A DNA stretch of 36,435 nucleotides, taken from NCBI RefSeq assembly GCF_000257645.1, contig NZ_AJHJ01000044.1, forward strand, positions 1 to 36,435, given 5' to 3'. This stretch comes from Serratia sp. M24T3. Its GTDB lineage: Bacteria; Pseudomonadota; Gammaproteobacteria; Enterobacterales; Enterobacteriaceae. The position numbers and the translations under genes were made by a program. Numbering within the stretch: the stretch's first letter is position 1; every line of letters begins with the position of its first letter. The notes under the pieces were generated by a model. The model worked only from the letters and a program-made list of their open reading frames with translations, was not told the DNA's origin and made no database searches. Of the stretch, positions 10,865 to 21,114 are shown in pieces.

Positions 10865-12712
10865 CTATTCCTCGTCGTCCCAACCATCGAGCTGGCGACG
10901 TTCGTTATGCATTTCGCTTTGGAAGATATCCTCCAGCTCGCGTCGAGCCTCTTTAACACGCGATATTTGCGCCACATCACCTTGCACTTGTGGTACCAGT
11001 TCACGCAGCATGCGCATATCCAGACGGCGAAAGTGCTGCTGGGCGCGATAGGCGCTGTGCGGATGCATACCAAGTGTAATCAAAGCTTTTTTACCCAGCT
11101 CCAGCGCGCTGGAGAAGGTTTCGCGGGTAAAGTTCTCGACACCTGCCTGCAACAGTTCATGCGCCTCGACGCGGCCGCGCGCACGCGCCAGTATATTCAG
11201 GTGCGGAAAGTTTTCCTGACAAAGCCGCACAATTTCCATCGTGTCTTCCGGCTCATTGCAGGTGATTACGATGGATTTGGCCTTTTCTGCCCCGGCAGCG
11301 CGCAGCAGTTCCAGCCGCGTTGCATCGCCGTAATACACCTGATAACCATAGCTGCGCATCAGCCCAACGGCGCTGATATCGCGTTCAAGCACAGTAATAC
11401 GCATCTTGTTGGCCATCAGTAAACGCCCGACGACCTGCCCAAAACGACCAAAGCCGACCACAATCACCTGCGGCTCGTTATCTTCGACGAAATGTTTCTC
11501 GTCACTTTCTTCCTGAGCGTTATAGCGGCGCACCAGAATGCTGTCGACGTATTTCAGCAACAGCGGCGTGGTCATCATCGAAAGTGTGACCACCACCAAA
11601 AGCTCTGCCAATTGGCCCGACGAAATCACCTTGACCGCACCGGCTGCCGAGAACAGCACGAAAGCAAATTCTCCGCCCTGACTGAGTACCGCGGCAAACT
11701 GCAACCGCACCGAAGTTCGCAGATCAAAGAGTCGCGCAAGCAAATAAAGCACGCCGCCCTTGACTACCACCAACACAATCACGCTTATCAACACCATCAA
11801 AATGTGGGTATAAAGCACACCCAGATTCAATGCCATGCCAACAGATATAAAGAACAGGCCGAGTAATAATCCCTTAAACGGCTCGATAGCGATTTCCAGT
11901 TCGTGCTGATATTCACTTTCTGCCAGCAATATCCCGGCGATAAAAGTGCCCAGCGCCATCGAAAAGCCCAGCTCTTGCATAAACAGCGCTGCGCCCAGCA
12001 CCACCAAGAGCGCCGCCGCGGTAAATACTTCCCTGACTCCCGAGGCAACAATCAGGCGGAAAATGGGCCGTAACAGATATCTTCCGCCGACCAGCATGCC
12101 AACAAACGCCAGCACTTTCATACCAATCAAAGGCCAGTTATTACCGCCGGAAGAAGCGCCAGCCAGCACGGGGATCAGCGCCAAAGCCGGGATCACCGCG
12201 ATATCCTGAAACAGTAGCACAGCAAAACCTAGCTGCCCGCCTTCGTTGCGGGTCATGCCTTTGTCCTGCATCAGCTGCAACGCCATTGCGGTGGAAGACA
12301 TCGCCAAACCAATACCGCCAATCACCGCCGCCTGCCAGGCAAAATGCGTCATATAGAGCAATCCACCCAGCACCATCGCGGTGAGGATCACCTGACCCGC
12401 ACCGACGCCGAATATCTGCCGCCGCAGCTGCCACAGTTTGCCGGGGTTTAGCTCCAGCCCAATGATAAACATCAGAAATACGACGCCAAGTTCGGAGAAA
12501 TGCAGGATCTCGTCGACGTCGTTGATAAAACCTAGTCCCCACGGGCCAATGGCAATCCCGGCCAGCAAATAGCCCAATACCGCGCCAATCCCGAGGCGTT
12601 GAGCAATCGGTACCGCCACCACGGCGGCAAATAGAAACAGCAGGATAGCTGTGGGTAAATTCGAACTGTCGATGATTAAACCCCTCCGTGTGGCATGGGA
12701 GATTGAAGCCAT
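10865..12712 (-). CDS. kefB: Glutathione-regulated potassium-efflux antiporter KefB
   Basis: KefB is an inner-membrane K+/H+ antiporter of the CPA2 family, opened by glutathione adducts to protect against electrophiles. The N-terminal membrane domain (about residues 20-390) contains [19 protein letters not shown] and [14 protein letters not shown]. The cytosolic RCK/KTN NAD-binding domain begins at [12 protein letters not shown]. The C-terminus ends DGWDDEE. The listed ATG at 12712 overlaps kefG by 37 bases, has no good ribosome site and adds 13 residues. Alignment with E. coli KefB instead points to codon 14, an ATC at 12671-12673 that has GGAGGGG 7 bases upstream. See the finding on this start. 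Confidence 0.95.
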   Translation of the reverse strand: MASISHATRRGLIIDSSNLPTAILLFLFAAVVAVPIAQRLGIGAVLGYLLAGIAIGPWGLGFINDVDEILHFSELGVVFLMFIIGLELNPGKLWQLRRQIFGVGAGQVILTAMVLGGLLYMTHFAWQAAVIGGIGLAMSSTAMALQLMQDKGMTRNEGGQLGFAVLLFQDIAVIPALALIPVLAGASSGGNNWPLIGMKVLAFVGMLVGGRYLLRPIFRLIVASGVREVFTAAALLVVLGAALFMQELGFSMALGTFIAGILLAESEYQHELEIAIEPFKGLLLGLFFISVGMALNLGVLYTHILMVLISVIVLVVVKGGVLYLLARLFDLRTSVRLQFAAVLSQGGEFAFVLFSAAGAVKVISSGQLAELLVVVTLSMMTTPLLLKYVDSILVRRYNAQEESDEKHFVEDNEPQVIVVGFGRFGQVVGRLLMANKMRITVLERDISAVGLMRSYGYQVYYGDATRLELLRAAGAEKAKSIVITCNEPEDTMEIVRLCQENFPHLNILARARGRVEAHELLQAGVENFTRETFSSALELGKKALITLGMHPHSAYRAQQHFRRLDMRMLRELVPQVQGDVAQISRVKEARRELEDIFQSEMHNERRQLDGWDDEE

Positions 12713-13227
12713 TCACCATAGGCTTGGGCGTGGCTTGCTAAAACCTCAGGCTGCTGGCGACGCGCCCAGTAGATCACAATCGGCGTGAGCCAGTGCATGT
12801 GACACATACCGGCGGTGAGCTCAAAGGGTCGCAGAATTTCACTCATTTTGTAGCGATTATAGCCGCCTGGACGAAAGGCCCCTTCCGGTTCGCCGGTGGT
12901 TATCACCGAACGCCAATACTTTCCGTTTAACGCCGTGCCGCCGGCACCGCTGGCAAATCCACGCGCCAGCACGCGATCCATCCACTCTTTCAGCAGCGCC
13001 GGGCAGCTATAGGTGTATAAAGGATGCTGAAAAACGATGATCTTATGCTCGCGTAATAGCTGCTGCTCGCGGGGAACGTCGATAAAAAAATCAGGATAGT
13101 TGGCATAAAGATCGTGGACAGTCACGTGTTCAAGCTGTCTCGCCCGGTCAAGCAAGATGCGATTGGCGACCGAATCGGGTGATTCCGGGTGAGCGTAAAG
13201 CAGCAAAACCTTGGGTGGCTGCGACAT
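12676..13227 (-). CDS. kefG: KefB ancillary quinone oxidoreductase KefG
   Basis: KefG is a flavodoxin-like FMN oxidoreductase needed for full activity of KefB. It resembles NQO1/MdaB quinone reductases. The 183-residue product has the N-terminal [36 protein letters not shown] and TTGEPEGAF motifs of the family. The start ATG 13225-13227 has a perfect GGAGG at 5 bases, so the longer frame to 13302 is rejected. It is cotranscribed with kefB, and its last codons contain the kefB ribosome site. Confidence 0.95.
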   Translation of the reverse strand: MSQPPKVLLLYAHPESPDSVANRILLDRARQLEHVTVHDLYANYPDFFIDVPREQQLLREHKIIVFQHPLYTYSCPALLKEWMDRVLARGFASGAGGTALNGKYWRSVITTGEPEGAFRPGGYNRYKMSEILRPFELTAGMCHMHWLTPIVIYWARRQQPEVLASHAQAYGEWLQSPMPHGGV

Positions 13228-13365
13228 CAATACCTCCAAAGCGTCGTCAGGGTGCAATTTTTCAGCTACCATGCTCCGCAAATACCAAATGGGACGTTTC
13301 ACACGTCTTGTTTAACTTAGAATAATGACAATCAATTTAACATACTCTCAACTACACGGCGCTTT

Positions 13366-15279
13366 ATGATAGTTTTCTCATCGTTACAAATCAGGCGTGG
13401 CACCAATGTCCTGCTTGACAATGCATCTGCCACTATTAATCCGGGCCAGAAAGTCGGATTGGTAGGTAAGAACGGCTGCGGCAAATCGACACTGATTTCC
13501 CTGTTGAAAAACGAAATGAGCGCCGATGCGGGCAACCTGACGTTTCCATCAAACTGGGCGCTGGCCTGGGTTAATCAGGAAACTCCTGCCCTTGACGTGC
13601 CCGCTATTGAGTATGTTATCGACGGTGACCGCGAATTTCGGCAGCTTGAATCTGAATTGCACGACGCCAATGAACGCGACGACGGCCATGCCATCGCTAC
13701 CTTGCACGGCAAACTTGATGCCATTCAGGCCTGGACCATTCCTGCCCGCGCCGCCAGCCTGCTCAGCGGTTTAGGATTCACCCAAAATCAGCTGCAACAG
13801 CCGGTAAAATCTTTCTCCGGCGGCTGGCGCATGCGCCTGAATCTGGCACAGGCCTTGATCCTGCGCTCTGATTTGCTGCTGCTCGATGAACCCACCAACC
13901 ACTTGGATTTGGACGCGGTGATCTGGTTGGAGAAATGGCTGAAGAACTATGACGGTACACTGGTGCTGATTTCCCACGACCGTGATTTCCTCGATCCGAT
14001 TGTCGACAAGATCATGCATATCGAACAGCAAACGCTGAATGAATACACCGGTAACTATTCATCGTTTGAACGCCAGCGCGCCACCAAACTGGCACAGCAG
14101 CAGTCACTGTTTGAACACCAGCAGGAGAAAGTTTCGCACCTGCAAAGCTACATCGACCGTTTCCGCGCACAGGCCACCAAGGCCAAGCAGGCGCAGAGCC
14201 GTATCAAAATGCTGGAACGCATGGAGCTGATTGCCCCGGCTCACGTCGACAATCCTTTCCAGTTTAGTTTCCGCTCGCCGGAAAGTCTGCCCGACCCACT
14301 GCTGCGCATGGAAAAAGTCAGCGCAGGTTACGACGACAATGTGATCCTCGACTCGATCAAGCTGAACCTGGTTCCCGGCTCGCGCATCGGGCTGCTAGGT
14401 CGCAACGGCGCAGGTAAATCGACACTGATTAAACTGCTGGCCGGAACCATGCCACCGTTGAAAGGTGACGTCGGGCTGTCGAAGGGCGTTAAGCTTGGAT
14501 ACTTTGCCCAGCATCAGCTCGAATTTTTGCGTGCTGAAGATTCACCGTTGCAGCATCTGGTGCGTCTGGCCGACAGGCAAACCGAACAGCAGCTACGCGA
14601 TTATCTCGGCGGTTTCGGCTTCCAGGGCGATAAGGTTACTGAAAAAACCGAGCGTTTCTCCGGCGGCGAAAAAGCCCGTCTGGTGCTGGCGTTAATCGTT
14701 TGGCAGCGCCCTAACCTGCTGCTGCTCGATGAACCGACCAACCATTTGGATCTCGACATGCGGCAGGCGTTGACCGAGGCGCTGATCGACTTCGAAGGCG
14801 CCATGGTAGTGGTTTCGCATGACCGCCACTTATTGCGCTCGACTACCGACGATCTGTATCTGGTTCACGGCGGCAAGGTGGAACAGTTTGACGGCGACCT
14901 CGACGATTACCAGCAATGGCTGGTAGATATTCAACGTCAGGAAAGCCAGCAGGACGCGCCCGAGAAAGATGCGGGCGTTAACAGCGCCCAGTCGCGTAAA
15001 GATCAGAAACGTCGTGAAGCCGATTTCCGTAACCAGACTCAGCCGCTGCGCAAGCAAATCGCGACCTGGGAAAAGCAGATGGAAAAGCTGAGCAACGAAT
15101 TAGCCAGTGTGGAAGAGAAGCTCGCAGATTCCGCTATTTACGACAGCAGCCGCAAAGCCGATTTGACCGCCTGCCTGCAACAGCAGATCAAGGTGAAGGG
15201 CGAGCTGGAAGAGGTAGAAATGAACTGGCTCGACGCTCAGGAACAGCTTGAGCAGCTGGCGCAGGAATTTAACGCCTGA
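13366..15279 (+). CDS. yheS: ABC-F family ribosome-associated ATPase YheS
   Basis: ABC-F proteins have two ABC domains and no membrane segments. They act at the ribosomal E site to relieve stalls. The 637-residue product has Walker A GKNGCGKST (about residue 35), signature SFSGGWRMRLNLAQAL and Walker B LLLLDEPTNHLDLD in the first half. The second half has Walker A GRNGAGKST, signature RFSGGEKARLVLAL and a second LLLLDEPTNHLDLDM. The P-site linker between them is charged, and a C-terminal coiled coil runs from about residue 540. It is divergent from kefG. The upstream ribosome site is weak. Confidence 0.95.
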   Translation: MIVFSSLQIRRGTNVLLDNASATINPGQKVGLVGKNGCGKSTLISLLKNEMSADAGNLTFPSNWALAWVNQETPALDVPAIEYVIDGDREFRQLESELHDANERDDGHAIATLHGKLDAIQAWTIPARAASLLSGLGFTQNQLQQPVKSFSGGWRMRLNLAQALILRSDLLLLDEPTNHLDLDAVIWLEKWLKNYDGTLVLISHDRDFLDPIVDKIMHIEQQTLNEYTGNYSSFERQRATKLAQQQSLFEHQQEKVSHLQSYIDRFRAQATKAKQAQSRIKMLERMELIAPAHVDNPFQFSFRSPESLPDPLLRMEKVSAGYDDNVILDSIKLNLVPGSRIGLLGRNGAGKSTLIKLLAGTMPPLKGDVGLSKGVKLGYFAQHQLEFLRAEDSPLQHLVRLADRQTEQQLRDYLGGFGFQGDKVTEKTERFSGGEKARLVLALIVWQRPNLLLLDEPTNHLDLDMRQALTEALIDFEGAMVVVSHDRHLLRSTTDDLYLVHGGKVEQFDGDLDDYQQWLVDIQRQESQQDAPEKDAGVNSAQSRKDQKRREADFRNQTQPLRKQIATWEKQMEKLSNELASVEEKLADSAIYDSSRKADLTACLQQQIKVKGELEEVEMNWLDAQEQLEQLAQEFNA

Positions 15280-15339
15280 TCAAGCGCGTATCCGGTATCA
15301 CGCTACCGGACCCGGCTCTATCCGATACCCCTCGGCAAC

Positions 15340-15373
15340 AAAAAGGCCACCTTGGCATCGGCGGCCTGTTTTC
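15340..15373. terminator. Bidirectional terminator between yheS and tauD
   Basis: AGGCCACC and GGCGGCCT pair with one mismatch around TTGGCATC. An A tract is on the left and a T-rich tract on the right, so it can act on both converging transcripts. Confidence 0.7.
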
Positions 15374-15389
15374 AATCCTCTGACAATCA

Positions 15390-16238
15390 TCAAGCCCGGA
15401 AATAGGGCTTGTCTCCCAGAATGGTAGCGCGGTGCATAATGCGGCGCTGCGGCAAATAGTCCGCATTGGCATAATGCTGAGTAACGCGGTTATCCCAGAT
15501 AGCGATATCATTTTCCTGCCAGCGCCAGCGCACCTGAAACTCCGGCCTGGTGATATGTCGGAACAGGAAATCAAGAATGGCCGCGCTTTCTTTCTCTTCC
15601 AGTCCAACAATCCGCGTCGTAAATCCCTCATTCACAAACAGCGCCTGCTTGCCCGATACTGGATAGGTGCGGATCACCGGATGCAGCAACGGTGGGTTCT
15701 TTTCCCTGGCTTTCAGCCACTGTTCATGCTCTTGCGGCGTTTTCCGATATTTCCATTCCTGGAACGATTTGGTGAAATCATGCTCGGCCTGCAAACCGGC
15801 CAACAGCTTGCGGAAAGGTTCGGACAGCGCCTCATAAGCCGCAATGCCGCTGGCCCACAGGGTATCGCCACCGGTAGAAGGCAGCTGTTTTGCCGCCAGG
15901 ATCGCACCCAGCGGCGGCGTCTCGATAAAGGTCACGTCGGTGTGCCAGTTGTCGTTGTCCGGAGGATTATTGTCGTTGGTATCAAAAATAATGATTTCCT
16001 CTGCCTCCGGCGTCCGGGGATACACCGGGTGAATGTGCAGATCGCCAAAGCGTGCAGCCAGCGCGCGCTGTTCAACCGGAGTAATCGGCTGGTTACGGGC
16101 AAACAGCACCTGGTATTTCAGCAACGCATGATAAAGCTGCTCAAACTGTGCGTCGGATAGCGGATGGTTAAGCGAAACATCCTCCACCAGCGCGCCAATG
16201 TGCGGGCCAAGAGGAGTAATTTTCAGACGTTCGTTCAT
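15390..16238 (-). CDS. tauD: Taurine dioxygenase
   Basis: TauD is an Fe(II)/2-oxoglutarate dioxygenase that hydroxylates taurine. This releases sulfite for cysteine synthesis and leaves aminoacetaldehyde. The 282-residue product keeps the iron ligands at E. coli numbering, H99 and D101 (in WHTDVTF) and H255 (in [10 protein letters not shown]), plus R270 that binds 2-oxoglutarate. ATG overlaps the tauC stop by 4 bases (ATGA). It is the last gene of tauABCD. Confidence 0.97.
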   Translation of the reverse strand: MNERLKITPLGPHIGALVEDVSLNHPLSDAQFEQLYHALLKYQVLFARNQPITPVEQRALAARFGDLHIHPVYPRTPEAEEIIIFDTNDNNPPDNDNWHTDVTFIETPPLGAILAAKQLPSTGGDTLWASGIAAYEALSEPFRKLLAGLQAEHDFTKSFQEWKYRKTPQEHEQWLKAREKNPPLLHPVIRTYPVSGKQALFVNEGFTTRIVGLEEKESAAILDFLFRHITRPEFQVRWRWQENDIAIWDNRVTQHYANADYLPQRRIMHRATILGDKPYFRA

Positions 16239-17068
16239 TGTTGTTCTCCGTGCCAGGGGGTGAGTTTGCGTTGCAGATAGCGCAGGCCCAATTCGAGCGC
16301 ACAGGCAATCAGCGCGATGACGCTGATCCCGGCGATGACCACATCAGTTGCCAGAAACTCACCGGCTGACTGAACCATAAATCCTAAACCACGTGTAGCG
16401 GCGATAAGCTCGGCAGCGACCAGCGTTGACCAGCCCACGCCCAAGCCAATGCGCACACCGGTTAAAATTTCCGGCAACGCGCCAGGTAAAATCACGAAGC
16501 GCAAAACCTGCCAACGGCTGGCTCCCAGCGCCTGTGCCGCGCGAATGCGGACTTTAGAGGCACTGCGCACACCGGCTAATGTGGACATCGCCACCGGAGC
16601 GAAAATCGCCAGGTAAATCAGCAGAATTTTCGACGTTTCGCCAATGCCGAACCAGATCACCATCAACGGCAAATAGGCCAGCGGCGGCACTGGGCGATAA
16701 AGCTCGATCAGCGGGTCCAGAATGCCGCGCAGCGTTTCATTCAGTCCCATAGCAATACCGACTGGCACGCCAATCACCACGGCGGCGAATAGTGCAATGA
16801 TGATACGCGTCAGGCTGGCTGCAAGATGCTGCCACAGCGTGGCATCCATAAACCCCTGCGGGCTGGCGATTGTGATTAACTGATGCAACACCTGCTGCGG
16901 CGCAGGAAGAAACAGCGGCGGAATCAGCTTCAACGCCGTAACCGCCCACCAGATGACCAGCAAAGTCACCAGCGTTCCGATACTCAGACGGACGTTGCGC
17001 GGGAGGCTCCAGCCTTTTGCAGCAGATCTCTCGCGTGTCGGAGCTTTTACTACCGGTTCTGCACTCAC
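16235..17068 (-). CDS. tauC: Taurine ABC transporter permease
   Basis: TauC is the inner-membrane permease of the TauABC importer. The 277-residue product has about six hydrophobic segments and the permease EAA-type loop, here [21 protein letters not shown]. The start is GTG at 17066-17068, overlapping the tauB stop (GTGA), with GGAGG 6 bases upstream. The basic N-terminus before the first membrane helix resembles E. coli TauC. Confidence 0.96.
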   Translation of the reverse strand: MSAEPVVKAPTRERSAAKGWSLPRNVRLSIGTLVTLLVIWWAVTALKLIPPLFLPAPQQVLHQLITIASPQGFMDATLWQHLAASLTRIIIALFAAVVIGVPVGIAMGLNETLRGILDPLIELYRPVPPLAYLPLMVIWFGIGETSKILLIYLAIFAPVAMSTLAGVRSASKVRIRAAQALGASRWQVLRFVILPGALPEILTGVRIGLGVGWSTLVAAELIAATRGLGFMVQSAGEFLATDVVIAGISVIALIACALELGLRYLQRKLTPWHGEQQ

Positions 17069-17832
17069 AGCAGACCTCCACGATGTTCAAATACCTGACC
17101 CAGCACATACTCACGCTGGCGGATAAATTCAGGATCGGACTTTATGCTGCGGCAAGATTCGCCGTCAGCGTAGCGTTTGCCGAATTCCAGAGGGATGCGT
17201 TCCAGCACTCGTCCCGGTCCTGGAGAAAGCAGCAACAGTTCGCTGGCGAGAAAAATGGCCTCCTCGATGTCATGAGTGATCAGGAAAATCTGCTTGCCGG
17301 TATCGCGCCAGATAGTCAGCAGCAGCTCTTGCATTTGTTCGCGGGTAAAAGCATCCAGCGCCCCAAAAGGCTCGTCGAGCAGCAGCAGACGGGGATCCGC
17401 CGCCAGAGCGCGGGCAATCCCAACACGCTGGCGCATCCCTCCAGAGAGCTGCCATAGTTTATGATTTTCATAACCCGACAGCCCCACCCTGGCGAGCATG
17501 CGCTCCGCCGTTTGTCGACGCTGACGTTTCTCAATGCCTGCCAGCTGTAAACCAAATTCAACGTTGCCGAGCACATCACGCCACGGCAGCAGGCCCTCAT
17601 GCTGAAACACTACCCCGCGTTCGGCTCCCGGACCTTCGACCAGCGAACCATCAAGGCTGATAGAGCCACCGCTCGGCGTTGTAAATCCGGCAATCAAGTT
17701 AAGCAAAGTGGTTTTACCGCATCCGGAAGGACCTAGCACCACCACCAGTTGTCCGGCGTCAATCTGCAACGAGATGTCGTGCAATACCGGATTACCCTGA
17801 TATTCGGCAGACAGTCGAGAAACCTGTAGCAT
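17065..17832 (-). CDS. tauB: Taurine ABC transporter ATP-binding protein
   Basis: TauB is the ATPase subunit of the taurine importer. The 255-residue product has Walker [10 protein letters not shown] (about residue 34), Q-loop [10 protein letters not shown], signature [15 protein letters not shown] and Walker [13 protein letters not shown], followed by the H-loop [15 protein letters not shown] lies 6 bases before the ATG. It is 10 bases after tauA. Confidence 0.97.
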   Translation of the reverse strand: MLQVSRLSAEYQGNPVLHDISLQIDAGQLVVVLGPSGCGKTTLLNLIAGFTTPSGGSISLDGSLVEGPGAERGVVFQHEGLLPWRDVLGNVEFGLQLAGIEKRQRRQTAERMLARVGLSGYENHKLWQLSGGMRQRVGIARALAADPRLLLLDEPFGALDAFTREQMQELLLTIWRDTGKQIFLITHDIEEAIFLASELLLLSPGPGRVLERIPLEFGKRYADGESCRSIKSDPEFIRQREYVLGQVFEHRGGLL

Positions 17833-17842
17833 GGCGTTCTCC

Positions 17843-18832
17843 TTAAGATTGCGGACTTGCTTCTACGGCTTTGACAAACTGGTCGGTCACATAGCTGCTG
17901 TAGTCGGCATCTACCTGATCCACCTTGCCCTGCTCTTTCAGGAAGCTGGCTGTATCTTTAATCGCTTTCTCAACGGGCTGTCCCAGCTGAGTCACCTGTT
18001 CATTCACTGGCAGATAACGGTTACCTTTGACCAGCGCCGCGATTTGGTCATCCGGCACGCCGCTCAAACGGGACAACGTATTCAGGTTCGACGTATCTTT
18101 CAGCCATTGATCCGGGTTTTGCAGATAAGATTTCTGCGCAGCCAGCGCGGCGCGGGCAAAGGCGGTAACCACTTCCGGATGCGCCTGCGCGAAGTCTTTA
18201 CGCACCACCCAGACGTCCAGCGTTGGTGAACCCCATTTGCCAACCTGTGAGGAATCGGTCAGCACCTTGCCGGTTTTCTCCAGCTCGTTCACCGCTGGCG
18301 CCCAAACGTAGGCACCGTCGATATCCCCCCGCGCCCAGGCGGCAGCAATGGCGGGCGGTTGCAGGTTCACGATGGTCACTTTCTTCGGATCGATATTCCA
18401 GTGTTTGAGAGCCGCCAGCAGGCTGTAATGGGTCGTGGAAATAAACGGCACCGCAATACGCTTACCGATCAGATCATGAGGGGTTTTAATGCTGTTTTTC
18501 ACCACAAACGCTTCGGAGCTGCCTAACTCGGAAGCCAGTAAAAAGGCTTCGACAGGTAATTTCTGGCTTGCCGCTACGGCCAGTGGGCTGGAACCGATAT
18601 TGCCGATTTGCACGTCACCCGAGGCCAATGCGCGCAACACGCTGGAGCCGCTATCAAATTTTCGCCAATCAACTTTCGCACCAGATTCTTTGGCAAAGGT
18701 GTTTTCCGCCTGAGCAATTTTCGCTGGTTCAGCCGAAGTCTGGTAAGCCACGGTAACATCCACCGCATAGGCACTGAGAACCGACATTGAAAGCAGCAGG
18801 GCCGCGCTGCGTAAAAGAAAACGTTTTGCCAT
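17843..18832 (-). CDS. tauA: Taurine ABC transporter periplasmic binding protein
   Basis: TauA captures taurine in the periplasm. The 329-residue product has a Sec signal peptide with probable cleavage after AYA (residue 23), then [37 protein letters not shown] and [18 protein letters not shown], all close to E. coli TauA. The ATG 18830-18832 has GGAG at 9 bases. A TTG 15 bases upstream is rejected. It is the first gene of the operon. Sulfur-starvation control by Cbl/CysB is expected from E. coli. Confidence 0.97.
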   Translation of the reverse strand: MAKRFLLRSAALLLSMSVLSAYAVDVTVAYQTSAEPAKIAQAENTFAKESGAKVDWRKFDSGSSVLRALASGDVQIGNIGSSPLAVAASQKLPVEAFLLASELGSSEAFVVKNSIKTPHDLIGKRIAVPFISTTHYSLLAALKHWNIDPKKVTIVNLQPPAIAAAWARGDIDGAYVWAPAVNELEKTGKVLTDSSQVGKWGSPTLDVWVVRKDFAQAHPEVVTAFARAALAAQKSYLQNPDQWLKDTSNLNTLSRLSGVPDDQIAALVKGNRYLPVNEQVTQLGQPVEKAIKDTASFLKEQGKVDQVDADYSSYVTDQFVKAVEASPQS

Positions 18833-18996
18833 CGGTGAATGCTCCAAAGATGATTAAGAGTTATAAGAAGTTAATTGCTGTTTTTTTTGGCTTAGGGGAA
18901 TTTTTAGCCGAGGTGAGATGTCATTTAAAGTAATTAAAAATTACCTGTAATAACCAAAAGGAATATAAAGATATTATCGAGAGGTTTATAGACGTT
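18833..18996 (-). promoter_or_regulatory. tauA upstream region, candidate CysB/Cbl control region
   Basis: This AT-rich stretch precedes tauA and follows the lysE-side terminator. It contains TTATAAC and GGTTATT elements, similar to the ATAAC/GTTAT half sites reported for CysB/Cbl targets. No exact -35/-10 pair stood out. The assignment rests mainly on the gene it precedes. Confidence 0.35.
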
Positions 18997-19034
18997 AAAA
19001 AAACGGCCACCCCGCAGGATGGCCGCCTTTTTTA
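18997..19034 (-). terminator. Intrinsic terminator after the lysE-family gene
   Basis: CGGCCACCC and GGATGGCCG pair with one mismatch around a 4-base loop. On the minus strand a run of seven T follows. It lies about 40 bases after the exporter gene. Confidence 0.85.
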
Positions 19035-19070
19035 CATTCAGAGAATCAGAGGATTATCTTCCGATCTTGG

Positions 19071-19673
19071 TTATCTCCAGATCAGCAGCACGCAGGCGGC
19101 GGTCAGCAATCCCATGGCAATATTAAAGGTGTACCAGGCGCGACGGCTGCTTAACAGTCGGCCAATCACGGTGCCAAAGCCAAGCCAGATGACTCCTGAG
19201 ACCAGGTTGACGATAAACACGCCCAGGCTTATTGCTGCAACCGAATGGTTATACTGCGCACCGGCAAGGCTAAAACTGGCCACCGCGCCCAGCCCCATCA
19301 GCCAGGCTTTCGGATTCAGAAACTGCAACAGCCAACCCTGATAGAGGCGAATAGGCCTGACCTGCTTCGCATCCGTTTCCAGCGTTTCATAGGCCGAAGT
19401 GGCAATTTTCCACGCCAGCCACAGCAGATACAAACTCCCCAGCACCTTGAGAATAGTGTGCAGCGCGGGATACAGCAGGATCAACCCGCCTACGCCAAAC
19501 GCCACCAGCAGCACGATACTCTGCATGCCAAGCATGATCCCCAGCATCAGCCACAGTGAGCGCATAAAACCGAAATTCGCCCCTGAGGTAGTTAACAACA
19601 TATTATTCGGGCCGGGCGTAATCGCAGCGACCCACAAAAATCCCAGCATCGAAAGAAATAAACTAAGTTCCAT
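19071..19673 (-). CDS. LysE/RhtB family amino acid exporter
   Basis: The 200-residue product has about six hydrophobic segments and the LysE-family N-terminal motif ITPGPNNMLLTTSGANFG. The FLNPKAWLMGLGAV motif follows near residue 120. Members export amino acids or related metabolites, and the exact substrate cannot be read from sequence. It is divergent from yheT and absent from this position in E. coli. It could relieve products of taurine or sulfur metabolism next door, but no direct evidence links them. Confidence 0.88.
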   Translation of the reverse strand: MELSLFLSMLGFLWVAAITPGPNNMLLTTSGANFGFMRSLWLMLGIMLGMQSIVLLVAFGVGGLILLYPALHTILKVLGSLYLLWLAWKIATSAYETLETDAKQVRPIRLYQGWLLQFLNPKAWLMGLGAVASFSLAGAQYNHSVAAISLGVFIVNLVSGVIWLGFGTVIGRLLSSRRAWYTFNIAMGLLTAACVLLIWR

Positions 19674-19776
19674 TTAAACAGGTGCTCCTGGCCCTAAACT
19701 ATTGTGTAATTAGCTGAGAAGCTATCAGTGTGGTATTGGTAGTACAAGCATCCTTCATGAGATTTTTTATCGCAAA

Positions 19777-20757
19777 ATGGCTGAAAATTTTCATCCCCTG
19801 CGCGGTGCTAGCAATCCGCATCTGCAAACCCTGTTACCACGACTGGTCCGACGGCACGTAAAGCTTAAGCCGGTTTGGCAAAGGCTGGATTTACCCGACG
19901 GTGATTTTATCGACCTGGCCTGGAGTGAAGACCCGGAAGCAGCCAAACACAAACCGCGCATGGTACTGTTTCACGGCCTCGAAGGCAGTTTTACCAGCCC
20001 TTACGCCCACGGTCTTTTAGAGGCCTGGAAGAACAAAGGCGGACTCGGCGTGGTGATGCATTTTCGCGGCTGTAGCGGCGAACCTAACCGTTTAAAGCGC
20101 ATTTATCATTCCGGTGAAACTGAAGACGCGCGCTATTTCCTTGGCTGGCTGAGTGAAACCTACGGCGATGCGCCAACTTCGGCAGTCGGTTTTTCGCTGG
20201 GCGGCAATATGCTGGCCTGCTATCTCGGGCAAGAGGGCGAAAACTGTCGGCTTCAGGCCGCGGTGATTGTCTCGGCGCCGTTGATGCTTGAACCCTGTGC
20301 TTATCGACTGGAGCAGGGAAGTTCACGAATCTATCAGCGCTACCTGCTCGACCAGCTCAAGGCCAACGCTCGCCGCAAGCTGATAAAATATCCCGGCACG
20401 CTGCCGGTGACGTTGGAGCAATTGAAATCAATGCGCCGTATTCGCGAATTCGACGACGCGATCACCTCGAAAGCTCACGGTTTCCAAAACGCGATAGACT
20501 ATTACCGACGCTGTAGCGGTATGCCGCTGCTGCCGAGGGTCAAGATCCCGCTGTTGATTATTCATGCCAAAGACGACCCGTTTATGACCGATGCGGTGAT
20601 CCCCAACGCGCAAGATCTGCCGCCTGAGGTAGAATACCAGCTCACCGAACACGGCGGACACGTTGGCTTCGTGACGGGCAATTGGTTAAACCCGGTGATG
20701 TGGCTTGAACAGCGTATTCCCGACTGGATTGCTGCCCGGCTGTCGCCCAAACCTTAG
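19777..20757 (+). CDS. yheT: YheT family alpha/beta hydrolase
   Basis: The 326-residue product aligns with E. coli YheT (340 residues), a predicted hydrolase of the EMB8/ABHD1-like family. The nucleophile elbow is GFSLGGNM (Ser near residue 136), after VLFHGLEGSFTSPYAHGLL and HFRGCSGEPNR. The catalytic Asp is probably in HAKDDPFM and the His in TEHGGHVGF. The N-terminus is slightly shorter than in E. coli. There is no good Shine-Dalgarno before the ATG. It is cotranscribed with yheU, 18 bases on. Confidence 0.94.
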   Translation: MAENFHPLRGASNPHLQTLLPRLVRRHVKLKPVWQRLDLPDGDFIDLAWSEDPEAAKHKPRMVLFHGLEGSFTSPYAHGLLEAWKNKGGLGVVMHFRGCSGEPNRLKRIYHSGETEDARYFLGWLSETYGDAPTSAVGFSLGGNMLACYLGQEGENCRLQAAVIVSAPLMLEPCAYRLEQGSSRIYQRYLLDQLKANARRKLIKYPGTLPVTLEQLKSMRRIREFDDAITSKAHGFQNAIDYYRRCSGMPLLPRVKIPLLIIHAKDDPFMTDAVIPNAQDLPPEVEYQLTEHGGHVGFVTGNWLNPVMWLEQRIPDWIAARLSPKP

Positions 20758-20775
20758 ATTGAGAAAAGAAACACA

Positions 20776-21024
20776 ATGATTATTCCCTGGAAAGAGTTAC
20801 CGCCAGAAACGCTGGACAGCGTGATTGAAGGTTTTGTGCTGCGTGAAGGCACCGATTACGGCGAGCAGGAACGAACGCTCGAGCAAAAAGTTGAGGACGT
20901 GCGCCGCCAGTTGAAAAGTGGCGACGTGGTATTGGTCTGGTCTGAACTGCACGAAACGCTGAACATCATGCCGCGTGGCCAATTCCGCGCCGGTGAAGAA
21001 GAAATTGAAAGGCCAGATTACTAA
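20776..21024 (+). CDS. yheU: YheU family protein
   Basis: The 82-residue product begins [20 protein letters not shown], contains [14 protein letters not shown] and matches the UPF0270 family of small acidic proteins of unknown function. It is second in yheT-yheU. In E. coli prkB follows directly. Here a 9-kb accessory block intervenes. Confidence 0.94.
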   Translation: MIIPWKELPPETLDSVIEGFVLREGTDYGEQERTLEQKVEDVRRQLKSGDVVLVWSELHETLNIMPRGQFRAGEEEIERPDY

Positions 21025-21114
21025 GCTTATCCCCTGTTTTATTGAGCGGTGGCTCAAACAACTCCGCCGCTGCTGACAGTTCGCGTGAGGGGAAATCGCA
21101 GGATCTCTGAGGAT

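Noticed and set aside
21042-21057. TTGAGC/GCTCAA hairpin as terminator of yheU or the amidohydrolase gene
   Set aside because: The stem is only 6 bp and no T tract follows on either strand, so it was not listed as a terminator.
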